Assembly: GCF_003515705.1 (NCBI RefSeq) | Contig: NZ_QWEH01000004.1 | Span: 300,326-364,325, forward strand | Direction of reading: 5' to 3' | Length of the DNA: 64,000 nt | DNA from: Oceanobacillus profundus | GTDB lineage: Bacteria > Bacillota > Bacilli > Bacillales > Amphibacillaceae | Shown: piece by piece, positions 38,521 through 47,562 of the stretch | Layout: the number at the start of each line of letters is the position of its first letter | Position numbering within the stretch: the stretch's first letter is position 1 | Notes under the pieces: model-generated | Database searches by the model: none | What the model saw: the letters and a program-made list of their open reading frames with translations, nothing else | Told to the model about the DNA's origin: nothing | Made by a program: the position numbers and the translations under genes

Positions 38521-39636
38521 ATGACCGACAAGAAGCCTTCGCAAACAAAGGAAACTGAAATGACGCTTGACCAAGCAAAGGAAAAGCTTGTTGAAATGGG
38601 TAAAAAACGCGGTACGTTAGCCTATGAAGAGGTGGCAGACCGTTTATCCAACTTTGATATTGAATCCGATCAGATGGATGAATTCTATGAGTACCTGGAA
38701 GAACAAGGTGTAGAAGTGATTGGTGAATCTGATGAAGATCCAAACATGCAGGAGATCGCAAAAGAAGAGGAATTTAATTTAAACGACTTAAGTGTTCCTT
38801 TAGGAATTAAAATAAATGATCCTGTTCGTATGTATTTAAAGGAAATCGGAAGAGTAAACCTATTATCGGCTGCTGAAGAAATTGAGCTCGCATCAAGAAT
38901 TGAAGAAGGCGATGAAGAAGCAAAACGTCGCTTAGCAGAAGCTAACTTGCGTCTAGTTGTAAGTATCGCAAAACGCTATGTAGGTCGAGGTATGCTTTTC
39001 CTTGATTTAATTCAGGAAGGTAACATGGGTCTGATTAAGGCTGTCGAAAAATTTGACTATCGTAAAGGCTTTAAATTCAGTACGTATGCAACATGGTGGA
39101 TTAGACAAGCAATCACACGAGCAATAGCTGACCAAGCTAGAACTATCCGGATTCCTGTTCATATGGTAGAAACGATTAATAAATTAATACGGGTGCAGCG
39201 TTCCTTATTGCAGGATTTAGGCCGTGAACCAACACCAGAAGAAATTGGTGAAGAGATGGAGCTTAGTCCTGATAAGGTTCGTGACATTTTAAAGATTGCC
39301 CAAGAACCTGTTTCACTTGAGACTCCTATTGGGGAAGAGGACGACTCACACTTAGGAGATTTTATCGAGGACCAGGAGGCGGTATCTCCATCCGATCATG
39401 CTGCATATGAGCTATTGAAAGAGCAGCTTGAAGACGTGTTGGATACTTTAACAGATAGAGAAGAAAATGTTTTGCGTCTTCGCTTTGGCCTTGACGATGG
39501 GCGTACAAGAACACTCGAAGAAGTTGGTAAAGTCTTTGGTGTAACAAGAGAACGCATCCGTCAAATCGAAGCAAAAGCACTTAGAAAATTAAGACATCCA
39601 AGCCGTAGCAAACGATTAAAGGACTTTTTGGACTGA
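38521..39636 (+). CDS. sigA: RNA polymerase sigma factor SigA (RpoD)
   Basis: The primary sigma factor, 371 residues. Region 1.1 (about 1-80) is acidic. Regions 1.2-2.4 include [25 protein letters not shown] and [24 protein letters not shown], which read the -10. Region 3 follows. Region 4 contains [35 protein letters not shown], which reads the -35. The ATG follows AAGGAGGGGG. It lies 31 bases after dnaG, and the SigH-like promoter ahead of dnaG would serve both. Confidence 0.99.
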   Translation: MTDKKPSQTKETEMTLDQAKEKLVEMGKKRGTLAYEEVADRLSNFDIESDQMDEFYEYLEEQGVEVIGESDEDPNMQEIAKEEEFNLNDLSVPLGIKINDPVRMYLKEIGRVNLLSAAEEIELASRIEEGDEEAKRRLAEANLRLVVSIAKRYVGRGMLFLDLIQEGNMGLIKAVEKFDYRKGFKFSTYATWWIRQAITRAIADQARTIRIPVHMVETINKLIRVQRSLLQDLGREPTPEEIGEEMELSPDKVRDILKIAQEPVSLETPIGEEDDSHLGDFIEDQEAVSPSDHAAYELLKEQLEDVLDTLTDREENVLRLRFGLDDGRTRTLEEVGKVFGVTRERIRQIEAKALRKLRHPSRSKRLKDFLD

Positions 39637-39644
39637 TAGGTGTG

Positions 39645-39675
39645 GTCATTATTCGCAAGTACTGTGAATGATGAC
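39645..39675 (+). other. Hairpin after sigA
   Basis: GTCATTATTC and GAATGATGAC pair across an 11-base loop (one G-U). No T run follows, so it is not a typical terminator. Confidence 0.4.
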
Positions 39676-39719
39676 TATCCTGGCTTCCATCCTATCCATC
39701 CTGCATAGGGGTGATACTT

Positions 39720-40271
39720 TTGGCGGCAGAACGAATCGCTGTTATTGTTAAAGAAATTAAGTATTGGAAAGAAAACCGCTTGCTTCCTGAAACCTACTGT
39801 GATTATCTTCTTGCATTATACACAAATGGTGAAGCCTTCTCAGAAGAGGCGGATAACAATATTAAAATAAGACAATGGACAGTATTAGATGTAACACATT
39901 TAATATTATCATTGCTCATGATACCGTTTTCACTTCTTGTCTTATATTTTACTGAATTTGCTTCCGTTTTGCAACTCGGCATTTTACTGTTATTCTTTAG
40001 CTATTTAGTATGGATAATGAATTATTTTCGTAAAATTGGGCATCCTTATTTACACGTACCGCTTATTGCGTCACTATTAGTATTGCTATTATTTACTACG
40101 TTTATCTCGAAATTAATCCTGGATAGTAATATGCTACAAATTACAGTTTTAATTAGTAATTTTATCTATTGGTTTATAGTAAGTAAGCAAAGAAAAATAA
40201 AATATCTACAAATAATTAGTATTTTAGCGATAATATTTACTTTGCTGTATACTGGTTTTCTATATTTATAA
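39720..40271 (+). CDS. Unrecognised four-helix membrane protein
   Basis: I do not recognise this 183-residue protein. A soluble N-terminal part (about 1-55: ERIAVIVKEIKYWKENRLLPETYCDYLLALYTNGE) resembles short segments in other Bacillaceae membrane proteins. Four to five hydrophobic segments follow (about 62-82, 87-106, 115-134, 139-155, 163-182). The start is taken as TTG 39720 after AGGGGTGA; GTG 39711 is possible but overlaps that site. It lies between sigA and cccA. No catalytic motif was seen. Confidence 0.75.
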   Translation: MAAERIAVIVKEIKYWKENRLLPETYCDYLLALYTNGEAFSEEADNNIKIRQWTVLDVTHLILSLLMIPFSLLVLYFTEFASVLQLGILLLFFSYLVWIMNYFRKIGHPYLHVPLIASLLVLLLFTTFISKLILDSNMLQITVLISNFIYWFIVSKQRKIKYLQIISILAIIFTLLYTGFLYL

Positions 40272-40360
40272 CTTATTCCTTTAAAAAAAACCAATTTTCG
40301 AGTAAACTATATAATGTATGTATAAATATATAATGGGGAGTACATAAGGAGGAACTACAA

Positions 40361-40744
40361 ATGAGAAGAAACCCAGTTGTACCGTATGCAATTATTGCAA
40401 TTTTAGGGGTACTAACAGTAGTCATTATTTCATTTGTCGGCTTGAATCAGCGTGCAGATATTCAAGTTGCTGAAGAGGGCGGATCTGAACAAACAGAAGA
40501 ATCACAAGAAGGGGAAACTACAGGCGGAGACCCTGAAGCAGTTTTTCAGGCAAACTGCGCGGCGTGCCATGGTGGTGACTTATCTGGTGGAATGGGACCT
40601 GCTTTAACAACTGTAGGATCCACTCATTCTGCTGATGAGATTGCAGACATCATTCAAAATGGTATCGGTTCGATGCCAGCACAATCCCAAGTTGCTGGTG
40701 AAGAGCTAACAGCCCTTTCTGAATGGCTTAGTGAACAAAAATAA
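40361..40744 (+). CDS. cccA: Cytochrome c550 (CccA)
   Basis: A small membrane-anchored c-type cytochrome of the respiratory chain, 127 residues. The N-terminal helix (about 8-28) anchors it, an acidic Glu/Gly/Thr linker follows (about 35-58), then the haem domain. CAACH attaches the haem covalently and the Met in IGSMPAQ is the likely sixth ligand. The start follows AAGGAGGAACT. It sits between sigA and trmK, as in B. subtilis, and ends with a strong terminator. Confidence 0.94.
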   Translation: MRRNPVVPYAIIAILGVLTVVIISFVGLNQRADIQVAEEGGSEQTEESQEGETTGGDPEAVFQANCAACHGGDLSGGMGPALTTVGSTHSADEIADIIQNGIGSMPAQSQVAGEELTALSEWLSEQK

Positions 40745-40765
40745 TGAATGAGTAAGATGAAGTCT

Positions 40766-40800
40766 AAGCTTTCTGCTAAAACAGAAAGCTTTTCTTTTTT
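40766..40800 (+). terminator. Terminator of cccA
   Basis: AAGCTTTCTG / CAGAAAGCTT, a perfect 10-bp stem with a 6-base loop, followed by TTCTTTTTT. Confidence 0.93.
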
Positions 40801-40884
40801 ACATAGGAATTTGCTTTTAGAAATATGACTTTAGGTAGATTCAAATTCTAGAGGTGTTTAAACATCCTCTAAAAGGAGAATACG

Positions 40885-41622
40885 ATGATAAATACATTAA
40901 AACTATCAGAACGTTTAAAGAAGGTTTCCTCATTTCTTCCGGAAGGAGCTCATTTTGCTGATATTGGTTCCGACCATGCTTATCTGCCATGCTATGTATG
41001 CTTACGTGATCAAAAAGCAAAGGCTGTAGCAGGTGAAGTCAATATAGGTCCATTTAATAGCGCAAAATCAACTGTAGAGGCCTATCAACTTTCCAATCGC
41101 ATTGATGTAAGACTTGGTAATGGGTTAGAGGTGCTGGGTGACGATACAGATATTAAGCAGGTTGTAATAGCGGGTATGGGAGGCTCCTTAATTAAGACAA
41201 TTTTGGATGAAGGAAAATCCAAATTATCAAGTGTACAACGAATTATAGCCCAACCGAATGTGGATGAGCGTAATGTACGCAGATGGCTTTTAAAAGAAGG
41301 GTTTATTGTTATCGATGAAACTATTATGGAAGAAAATGGACATCGTTATGAAATAATTGTAGCAGATAAAAAAGGAACGGATGAACTTATAGATCCTTAT
41401 ACGAAAAAGCAACTAGAAAGACAGTTACTGTTTGGCCCTATATTGTTGAAAAATAAAACTGGTATATTTCATGAGAAATGGCAATCAGAATATAAGAAGC
41501 TATCAAGAATTATTAATCAAATGAAAGAAGCGAGTAATGTCGATAACGAAAAAATTGAACGATTTGAAAAAGAATTATTGTGGATTAAGGAGGAATTACA
41601 GGATGAAGAACAACGTAACTAA
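40885..41622 (+). CDS. trmK: tRNA m1A22 methyltransferase TrmK
   Basis: TrmK (YqfN) methylates adenine 22 of tRNAs using S-adenosylmethionine. The 245-residue protein starts with LSERLKKVSSFLPEGAHFADIGSDHAYLP, where FADIGSDHAYLP is motif I. VVIAGMGGSLIKTIL and IAQPNVDERNVRRWL are the catalytic region. A C-terminal coiled coil follows (about 180-245). The ATG follows AAAGGAG. Its end overlaps the yqfO start by 20 bases. Confidence 0.94.
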   Translation: MINTLKLSERLKKVSSFLPEGAHFADIGSDHAYLPCYVCLRDQKAKAVAGEVNIGPFNSAKSTVEAYQLSNRIDVRLGNGLEVLGDDTDIKQVVIAGMGGSLIKTILDEGKSKLSSVQRIIAQPNVDERNVRRWLLKEGFIVIDETIMEENGHRYEIIVADKKGTDELIDPYTKKQLERQLLFGPILLKNKTGIFHEKWQSEYKKLSRIINQMKEASNVDNEKIERFEKELLWIKEELQDEEQRN

Positions 41623-42718
41623 TTCAGATGTTTTTCAGCTTATGGAACAATGGGCTCCAAAGGAACTTGCCTATGACTGGGATAATGTTGGATTACAAAT
41701 TGGTTCCTATCATAATCCTGTAACAAAAGTTCTTATCACACTTGATGTAATGGAAAATGTTGTAGATGAAGCAATTGAAAAGGGAGCAAATCTGATCATC
41801 GCACATCATCCATTCTTGTTTAAACCCATAAAACAGGTTAATATAGACACACCGCAAGGAAGAGTTATTCAGAAATTGCTAGAAAATCATATCTCTGTTT
41901 ATGCAACACACACCAATTTGGATATTGCTCCTGGTGGTGTGAATGATATGCTAACTGACGCACTAGAATTGGAAGAAAATGATATGCTAGTAGAGACAGA
42001 CAGAGAAAAGCTGTATAAAGTAGCGGTATATGTTCCAGAAACACATATTGATGAGGTAAGAGAGGCATTCGGTGAAAGTGGCGCTGGACATATTGGTAAC
42101 TATAGCCATTGTACATTTCAGTCAAAAGGACAGGGAACTTTTAAACCGTTAGAAGGTAGTCAGCCATTTCTTGGAGCAAAAAATGAGTTAGAATTGGTAA
42201 ATGAAGTGAAGATGGAAACAATTGTCCCTAAAGCAATCTTGCATAAGGTGATAAATGCTATCGTTGCTGCCCATCCCTATGAAGAAGTGGCATATGATGT
42301 TTTCCCGCTGGAAAATGAAGGGAAGCGTTACGGGATTGGCAGAATTGGTTCTTTGAAGAATAAAACAGATCTAAATAGCTTTTGTGAATATGTAAAAAAA
42401 GCACTTGATATTCCGGCTCTTCGCGTTACAGGTGACCTGAATAAAAAGATTCAGAAGGTAGCTGTTCTTGGCGGTAGTGGTGAAAAGTATATTCATCATG
42501 CAAAGAAAAAAGGAGCAGATGTCTACATTACTGGAGACATGACTTTCCATATGGCGCAGGAAGCCAGTCTTATGGGCCTTGGGGTTATTGATGCCGGCCA
42601 CTATATTGAGAAAATAATGAAGCAATTTACGGCAGCATATTTGAAGGAACATTTGGATAAGGAAAATTTAACCATTCTTGTCTCCGAATCGAATACAGAT
42701 CCTTTTCAGTTTGTGTAA
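41603..42718 (+). CDS. yqfO: Nif3-like dinuclear metal centre protein YqfO
   Basis: A 371-residue NIF3/GTP-cyclohydrolase-I-type-2-like protein. Metal ligands appear in IIAHHPFLF, THTNLDIAPGGVNDML, TGDMTFHMAQEA and DAGHYIEK. A PII-like insert (about 130-230: KLYKVAVYVPETHIDEVREAFGESGAGHIGNYSHC) splits the fold, as in Bacillus YqfO. The biological role remains uncertain. ATG 41603 is chosen for AAGGAGG (41588-41594); it begins inside trmK, suggesting coupling. Confidence 0.93.
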   Translation: MKNNVTNSDVFQLMEQWAPKELAYDWDNVGLQIGSYHNPVTKVLITLDVMENVVDEAIEKGANLIIAHHPFLFKPIKQVNIDTPQGRVIQKLLENHISVYATHTNLDIAPGGVNDMLTDALELEENDMLVETDREKLYKVAVYVPETHIDEVREAFGESGAGHIGNYSHCTFQSKGQGTFKPLEGSQPFLGAKNELELVNEVKMETIVPKAILHKVINAIVAAHPYEEVAYDVFPLENEGKRYGIGRIGSLKNKTDLNSFCEYVKKALDIPALRVTGDLNKKIQKVAVLGGSGEKYIHHAKKKGADVYITGDMTFHMAQEASLMGLGVIDAGHYIEKIMKQFTAAYLKEHLDKENLTILVSESNTDPFQFV

Positions 42719-42749
42719 AACAGAAAAAGACAAAAGGAGTATTACAACT

Positions 42750-44063
42750 ATGAAAAAAAATAACTTTGACCCTTTCGCTTTCGAGCCTCCATTAAATCAT
42801 GCTATTGAGAAGCTGAGATTTAACCAACCAACAGAAATACAAAGCAAAGTAATACCTGCAATTCTAAAAGGAGAAAGTGTAATTGGTCAATCGCGCACTG
42901 GATCTGGGAAGACACATGCCTATTTACTTCCACTTTTTAATCGAATTAATACGAATAAACGAGAAGTTCAATTTGTGATAACAGCTCCTACACGAGAACT
43001 AGCAACACAAATTTACAACGAAGTAAGAACAATTATTGACTTTGCGGAAAAAGAAGGCACATGGGTTGCGAAGCTATTAGTAGGTGGAACTGATAAACAA
43101 AAAATGGCGGAGAAATTAAAAACACCACCACATATAATTGTCGGCACACCAGGTAGAATTCTCGACCTTGTTAAGGATGAGGCGATTTCAATTTATTCAG
43201 CGACTTCTTTCGTAATTGATGAAGCAGATCTAATGCTGGACCTTGGTTTCATTGAAGACGTGGATCAATTACTAATCCGGTCGCAAAAAGATATTCAATT
43301 AATGGTATTTTCAGCGACAATTCCACAACGTTTACAGCATTTTTTCAAAAAGTATTTGGAAAATCCGTTATATGTGAAAATAGATGAGCATTTCTCGCCG
43401 GAAACGATGGAGCATCGATTAATTGCGCGTAAACATCGTAATGAAGCAGATATTATTTATGATATATCAGAAGCAATCCAGCCATATTTGGCAATTGTTT
43501 TTACAAATGGAAAAAAACAAGCAAACGAACTAGCTGATTCATTACAGGAAAGAGGGTTAGACGTTGGCTTAATTCATGGTGGGCTAACACCCAGAGAGCG
43601 AAAACGTGTCCTGAAGGATATTCAAAATTTACGCTATCAATACGTCGTTGCAACAGACTTGGCAGCCAGAGGAATTGATATTAAAGGAGTCAGTCACGTC
43701 ATTAACGCTCAAATACCAAAGGAAGAGGAGTTTTATATTCATCGCGTTGGCCGAACTGCAAGAGCTGGAATGGAAGGTACAGCAATCAGCATCTATGATG
43801 AAGCGGATTTGCCATTAGTTGAAAAACTCGAACAAAAAGGACTAACCTTCACCTATATGGAAGTGAAAAATGGAGAATGGAAAGAAGCAAAGTCCTGGAA
43901 CGAACGGCACTTACGCACAAAAACAACCACGAATATTGAAAAAGAGGCTTGGAAACAGGTTCGTAAAGCGAAAAAGGTAAAGCCGGGCTATAAGAAAAAA
44001 ATGAAAAAACAGCAAGAGTCCATTAAACGTCAATTATCAAAGCGTACTAAATATAAGAAATAG
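42750..44063 (+). CDS. cshB: DEAD-box RNA helicase CshB
   Basis: An ATP-dependent RNA helicase of 437 residues, of the cold-shock CshB (YqfR) type. Motifs in order: Q motif region FNQPTEIQSKVIP, motif I SRTGSGKT, PTRELATQ, GTPGR, DEAD box VIDEADLML, SAT in FSATIP, then LIHGGLTPRERKR, ATDLAARGIDIKG and HRVGRTARAG. A basic Lys-rich tail (about 395-437) likely binds RNA. The start is ATG 42750 after AAAGGAG; the frame extends upstream to 42678 without support. Confidence 0.95.
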   Translation: MKKNNFDPFAFEPPLNHAIEKLRFNQPTEIQSKVIPAILKGESVIGQSRTGSGKTHAYLLPLFNRINTNKREVQFVITAPTRELATQIYNEVRTIIDFAEKEGTWVAKLLVGGTDKQKMAEKLKTPPHIIVGTPGRILDLVKDEAISIYSATSFVIDEADLMLDLGFIEDVDQLLIRSQKDIQLMVFSATIPQRLQHFFKKYLENPLYVKIDEHFSPETMEHRLIARKHRNEADIIYDISEAIQPYLAIVFTNGKKQANELADSLQERGLDVGLIHGGLTPRERKRVLKDIQNLRYQYVVATDLAARGIDIKGVSHVINAQIPKEEEFYIHRVGRTARAGMEGTAISIYDEADLPLVEKLEQKGLTFTYMEVKNGEWKEAKSWNERHLRTKTTTNIEKEAWKQVRKAKKVKPGYKKKMKKQQESIKRQLSKRTKYKK

Positions 44064-44093
44064 ATTTTATAGAAATAGGGAGAGGTGCAACAA

Positions 44094-44987
44094 GTGTTAA
44101 AAATTGGATCACATGTATCAATGAGCGGAAAAAAAATGTTGTTAGGTTCAAGTGAAGAAGCTTTAGCATATGGAGCAAATACTTTTATGATTTATACCGG
44201 TGCACCACAAAACACGAGAAGAAAGCCAATTGATGAATTAAATATAATGGCGGGTCGTGAACATATGGAGCAGCATGGTATGTCGGATATCGTTGTACAC
44301 GCACCATATATTATTAATATTGGAAATGCGATAAAACCTGCTACATTTGAACTTGGTGTCAATTTCCTGCGTAATGAAATTGACCGCACTGCAGCTATCG
44401 GAGCAAGTCAAATTGTGCTCCACCCTGGTGCCCATGTTGGTGAGGGGTCGGAAGTTGGAATAAAAAAGATTATTGAAGGGCTAAATGAAGTGCTTGAAAA
44501 AGATAGCACAGTCCAAATTGCATTAGAAACTATGGCTGGAAAAGGCTCAGAAGTAGGTCGTACATTTGATGAACTAGCAAAAATAATTGATGGTGTCACA
44601 CATAATGAAAATCTTTCTATCTGTATGGATACATGCCATATTCACGATGCAGGTTATGACGTTGTTAACGATTTTGATGGTGTCCTGAATGAATTTGATA
44701 AAATTATTGGAGTGGACCGGATTAAAGTTGTTCATGTAAATGACAGTAAAAATGAACGCGGCGCTCATAAAGATCGACATGAAAATATTGGTTTTGGACA
44801 TATTGGTTTCGAAGCATTACATTATGTTGTTCACCATCCACAGTTAACCGCATTACCAAAAATTCTTGAAACACCGTATGTAGGAACAGATAAAAAGGAT
44901 AAAAAAGCTCCATATAAGCTGGAAATTGATATGATTCGCAACGGATCGTTTGTAGAGGATTTAAAAGAGAAAATTATGAATTCATAA
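44094..44987 (+). CDS. nfo: Endonuclease IV
   Basis: Nfo cuts DNA at abasic sites; in Bacillus it also protects spores. The 297-residue TIM barrel starts at GTG 44094 (eight bases after GAGAGG), giving exactly the B. subtilis length. Zinc ligands are in [40 protein letters not shown] and [18 protein letters not shown]. It follows cshB, as in B. subtilis, and shares a bidirectional terminator with the gene on the opposite strand. Confidence 0.97.
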   Translation: MLKIGSHVSMSGKKMLLGSSEEALAYGANTFMIYTGAPQNTRRKPIDELNIMAGREHMEQHGMSDIVVHAPYIINIGNAIKPATFELGVNFLRNEIDRTAAIGASQIVLHPGAHVGEGSEVGIKKIIEGLNEVLEKDSTVQIALETMAGKGSEVGRTFDELAKIIDGVTHNENLSICMDTCHIHDAGYDVVNDFDGVLNEFDKIIGVDRIKVVHVNDSKNERGAHKDRHENIGFGHIGFEALHYVVHHPQLTALPKILETPYVGTDKKDKKAPYKLEIDMIRNGSFVEDLKEKIMNS

Positions 44988-45019
44988 TAAAGGAATAGCG
45001 CCTGCGCTATTCCTTTATT
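44986..45019. terminator. Bidirectional terminator between nfo and yqfT
   Basis: The 16-base arm at 44986-45001 mirrors 45004-45019 exactly, giving a near-perfect palindrome centred on 45002-45003. It overlaps the yqfT stop codon. Confidence 0.88.
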
Positions 45020-45302
45020 ATTGAAATAAATGTTCTAAGCCATAGGATTGAACTAATGTATACAATAATTGCTCTGCTTTAGTAGCCGTTTGTTCATCAG
45101 TTATTGTTGCTAAATGTTTAAACATTTCTTGACGTGCTTTTTGATTAAATGGGTCACGTGTATTCTTACGTAAGTATATGGCGATTTGCTGTGCTTGCTT
45201 TTCAGTTAATTGGAAACCATACTGTTTACTGTAGTGTAGAAGCTCTTCAGCTGAAAGGTTCTTTAGTTTGTTTTTTATCATTTCCTTAATAAATATTGAC
45301 AT
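45018..45302 (-). CDS. yqfT: DUF2624 protein (YqfT)
   Basis: A 94-residue, mostly helical soluble protein of the DUF2624 family. It begins MSIFIKEMIKNKLKNLSAEELLHYSKQYGF and continues LTEKQAQQIAIYLRKN, typical of the family, which is restricted to Bacillaceae. Function unknown. It lies next to nfo on the opposite strand. The start is supported by AGGAGGATG just upstream on its strand. Confidence 0.82.
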   Translation of the reverse strand: MSIFIKEMIKNKLKNLSAEELLHYSKQYGFQLTEKQAQQIAIYLRKNTRDPFNQKARQEMFKHLATITDEQTATKAEQLLYTLVQSYGLEHLFQ

Positions 45303-45571
45303 GCATTCATCCTCCTCATAATTACACCTTATTCTATGCCCAGTTGTTCAATTGGTGAAATTTAATCATTTAACCTCTTAGAAGGCGTCTTTGCTTTACT
45401 TAGAAGTCCTTGATACTTTAAAGTACAAGCTTTGGGCGGATAGCACAATGGCACTTAACAGATAAAAAAGTGTTATATTTTCTTATCTGCCAATAAATAA
45501 CACCTTTATAAATTGATTCTTTCCATAAACTATAATTGCACCTCATTAATGGATAAGGAGGTCTTGAAGAT
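45303..45571. other. Divergent region between yqfT and the DUF4190 gene
   Basis: About 270 bases that should carry both promoters. AGTGTTAT (near 45470) and ATAACAC (near 45500) form a hairpin with a loop of about 25 bases. No certain -35/-10 pair was found. zur, found near here in B. subtilis, is absent. Confidence 0.4.
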
Positions 45572-45946
45572 ATGGACGAAATGAACAGACGTACAGATAA
45601 AACGACACCAGCTCCAAATCACGGAGAACATACCGAAGACCAGGATTTTATCGGGATTGAGTCAGATAGTTTAAGGAATGAGGAATTTGCTGCCGAATTT
45701 ACAGCAGATGATTACGAACTGCAATCTGATGACCGTAGTCATGAAGGTGCAACAACTGTTTACGGATGGATTGGTATAGCACTTTCTGTAATATCCTTCT
45801 TTATGTGGCCAGTGGTTCTTGGAGTCGCTGGAATAATCTTCGGTTTTGTATCCAGAAGTCGTGGCGCAGATACACTAGGAAATATAGCAATTGCAGCTGG
45901 AGCAATATCCATTTTAATCACACTTTTTATATTACCATTCTTTTAA
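45572..45946 (+). CDS. yqfX: DUF4190-type membrane protein (YqfX position)
   Basis: A 124-residue protein with a polar acidic head (about 1-60) and two membrane helices in the C-terminal half (about 65-91 and 100-124). The wording TVYGWIGIALSVISFFMWPVVLGVAGIIFGF...GAISILITLFILPFF fits DUF4190. B. subtilis yqfX encodes a protein of similar shape in this neighbourhood, so the symbol is by synteny. Function unknown. The start follows AAGGAGG. Confidence 0.75.
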   Translation: MDEMNRRTDKTTPAPNHGEHTEDQDFIGIESDSLRNEEFAAEFTADDYELQSDDRSHEGATTVYGWIGIALSVISFFMWPVVLGVAGIIFGFVSRSRGADTLGNIAIAAGAISILITLFILPFF

Positions 45947-45954
45947 CAAAACGT

Positions 45955-45985
45955 ATGAGGCTGATTTCTTCAGCCTCTTTTTATT
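45955..45985 (+). terminator. Terminator of the yqfX-like gene
   Basis: GAGGCTGA (45957-45964) / TCAGCCTC (45970-45977) with a 5-base loop, then TTTTTATT. Confidence 0.92.
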
Positions 45986-46049
45986 ACCTTGATTTTTATT
46001 TACAGAAATTAACATTACTACCAATAAATAATCCTTTTAACTGCGAATT

Positions 46050-46210
46050 AACCTAATTGCTTAGTATGAGCAACTATTGCCGTCCGGTTCGCTTCGGATG
46101 CGCGCCAGAGTGCACGGATTCAGCCTCACCGAAAGAAGAGCCGGTGAGATTTCAAACACGTGCTGTTCCCACAGGACAAGGAATGTTTCGTCAGCTTTTA
46201 TATTGCACGA
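46050..46210. repeat. Probable diverged intergenic repeat
   Basis: A G+C-richer block within an AT-rich gap. It has CTCACCG-N9-CGGTGAG as a hairpin, CCGTCCGGTTCGCTTCGGA and GTTCCCACAGGACAAGG. The wording resembles R3-type elements (CAGCCTC...GGTGAG). No clear ends were found and no gene is present from 45986 to 46320. Confidence 0.4.
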
Positions 46211-46320
46211 ATAAAATTGTTTTTTTCGATTAATAACCGCCCTCCGCTCACTCGGAATGGTTAGAGCAACGTTTTAGTTTTTGATAACGGTCATGGTTTA
46301 ACAGGACTTTATATAATGAT

Positions 46321-46647
46321 TCATTGGTATAAGGGAAAGTAGTAAAATGTATCAGGTTTTAGTTTGTGTGGGTCTGTTGTTGGGTTTAATTCTTTAAAAT
46401 GCTTGATTATATCCTCTGAATGAAACATTGAAATGCTATCTTCATTCAGCGATTCAACAATTGAAAAAATGGTATCTCCAGGTAGAACTTTTACATGTGC
46501 AATTGTATATTCATTACTGGAGGAAATCTTTATTTGTTCAGCGTCATGTTCAACATTCCTGCTGTTGCTAACCATTAAGTCTTGAAAAATACTTATAATC
46601 AGCAATATAATGAGTGTATAGAGTGTAAGCTTTTTTAGTGTATACAT
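46321..46647 (-). CDS. yqfZ: LysM-like membrane-anchored protein (YqfZ)
   Basis: A 108-residue protein from ATG 46645-46647, eight bases after AAAGGAG. One N-terminal helix (about 5-23) precedes an external part. That part reads HVKVLPGDTIFSIVESLNEDS...IIKHFKELNPTTDPHKLKPDTFYYFPLY, which is LysM-like: GDT, a helix, then LNP..DP..L..G..Y.FP. LysM domains bind peptidoglycan. B. subtilis yqfZ is a similar protein in this neighbourhood. ispG, its neighbour there, is absent here. Confidence 0.78.
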   Translation of the reverse strand: MYTLKKLTLYTLIILLIISIFQDLMVSNSRNVEHDAEQIKISSSNEYTIAHVKVLPGDTIFSIVESLNEDSISMFHSEDIIKHFKELNPTTDPHKLKPDTFYYFPLYQ

Positions 46648-46720
46648 AAAAATTCTCCTTTTGGGTGAAACCATTTACAATTCCATACGTATGATTAAAT
46701 TAGAGAGGGGGAAATAAAAA

Positions 46721-47350
46721 ATGGATATCTTTGATCTCCAATGGATAGGATTTGTTATAACATTTTTAGCTACACTTTTTTTAATTGGTGAAGTTTTAGT
46801 TAATATGCGAGGTTTTTTTGGACTGCTAGGTATTGGATTTATTACCGTATACTTTGCAGCTTACGTTGGAAGTAGTTCTTTTATTCTTATGCTTATTATA
46901 TATTTTGTAGGATTATTACTTATTATAATTGATGGCAAGCTACTGAATGATGGAACACTTGCAACTATAGGTCTTGCAAGTATGCTAACGTCTGTTGCTT
47001 TGGCTGCAGATAATCTTACTTCGGGATTATACGCTGTTTTAGGGGTATTATTAGGCACTGGTGCTTCCTTCTTCTTCTTAAAAGTATTTAAACGTAGAGA
47101 GATGTGGACAAAGCTTGCTTTGAAAGACCAGTTAACAAAAGAAGCGGGCTATAACTCTATGAATATGGAATATGAGCAGTTAGTTGGTAAAGAAGGAATT
47201 ACGTTAAACGATCTGAGACCTGTTGGAACTGTAAAAATAAACAAAAAAGATTATAGTGCGGTATCTGACGGACAATGGATTCCGAAGAATAGTAAAGTAA
47301 AGGTTACACAAGTAGATGGGACAAAAATATTAGTTGAAAAAATATCATAG
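46721..47350 (+). CDS. Short NfeD-family membrane protein
   Basis: A 209-residue protein with about four membrane helices (about 8-30, 33-50, 53-70, 80-120). A C-terminal OB fold (about 152-207) reads LVGKEGITLNDLRPVGTVKINKKDYSAVSDG...VKVTQVDGTKILVEKI, the NfeD hallmark. It lacks the ClpP-like protease domain of yqeZ, making it a truncated-type NfeD. Such forms normally accompany a flotillin or stomatin gene, but none is adjacent. It sits where yqgC-type genes are in Bacillus. The start follows AGAGGGGG. Confidence 0.85.
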   Translation: MDIFDLQWIGFVITFLATLFLIGEVLVNMRGFFGLLGIGFITVYFAAYVGSSSFILMLIIYFVGLLLIIIDGKLLNDGTLATIGLASMLTSVALAADNLTSGLYAVLGVLLGTGASFFFLKVFKRREMWTKLALKDQLTKEAGYNSMNMEYEQLVGKEGITLNDLRPVGTVKINKKDYSAVSDGQWIPKNSKVKVTQVDGTKILVEKIS

Positions 47351-47357
47351 ATGTTCT

Positions 47358-47398
47358 AAAAGACAATTTCCTAGTATTAGGAAATTGTCTTTTTTTTG
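47358..47398 (+). terminator. Terminator of the short NfeD gene
   Basis: A perfect 15-bp stem (47358-47372 / 47379-47393) with a 6-base loop and a run of T. Confidence 0.95.
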
Positions 47399-47491
47399 AG
47401 AAAAAAAGAATGAAAAACCTATGTTAAGGGTAGTTACTAAATAGAAGAAAAATCTTTATGTAAATTTAATGTAAATTATTCAACTTAAACC

Positions 47492-47519
47492 TTTACAAAT
47501 GGTTAACAAATCATTAATA
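47492..47519 (+). promoter_or_regulatory. PhoP-box-like repeats before the Na+/Pi symporter
   Basis: TTTACA (47492), TTAACA (47503) and TTAATA (47514) are spaced exactly 11 bases apart. PhoP boxes in Bacillus are tandem TTHACA-like hexamers with 5-base gaps. TAGAAT at 47551 could be a -10, but it would start the transcript at the annotated ATG, so the promoter is not settled. Confidence 0.6.
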
Positions 47520-47562
47520 ATGGGAGAGGCGCAAGCGACAAGATTCAACATAGAATGAAGGG

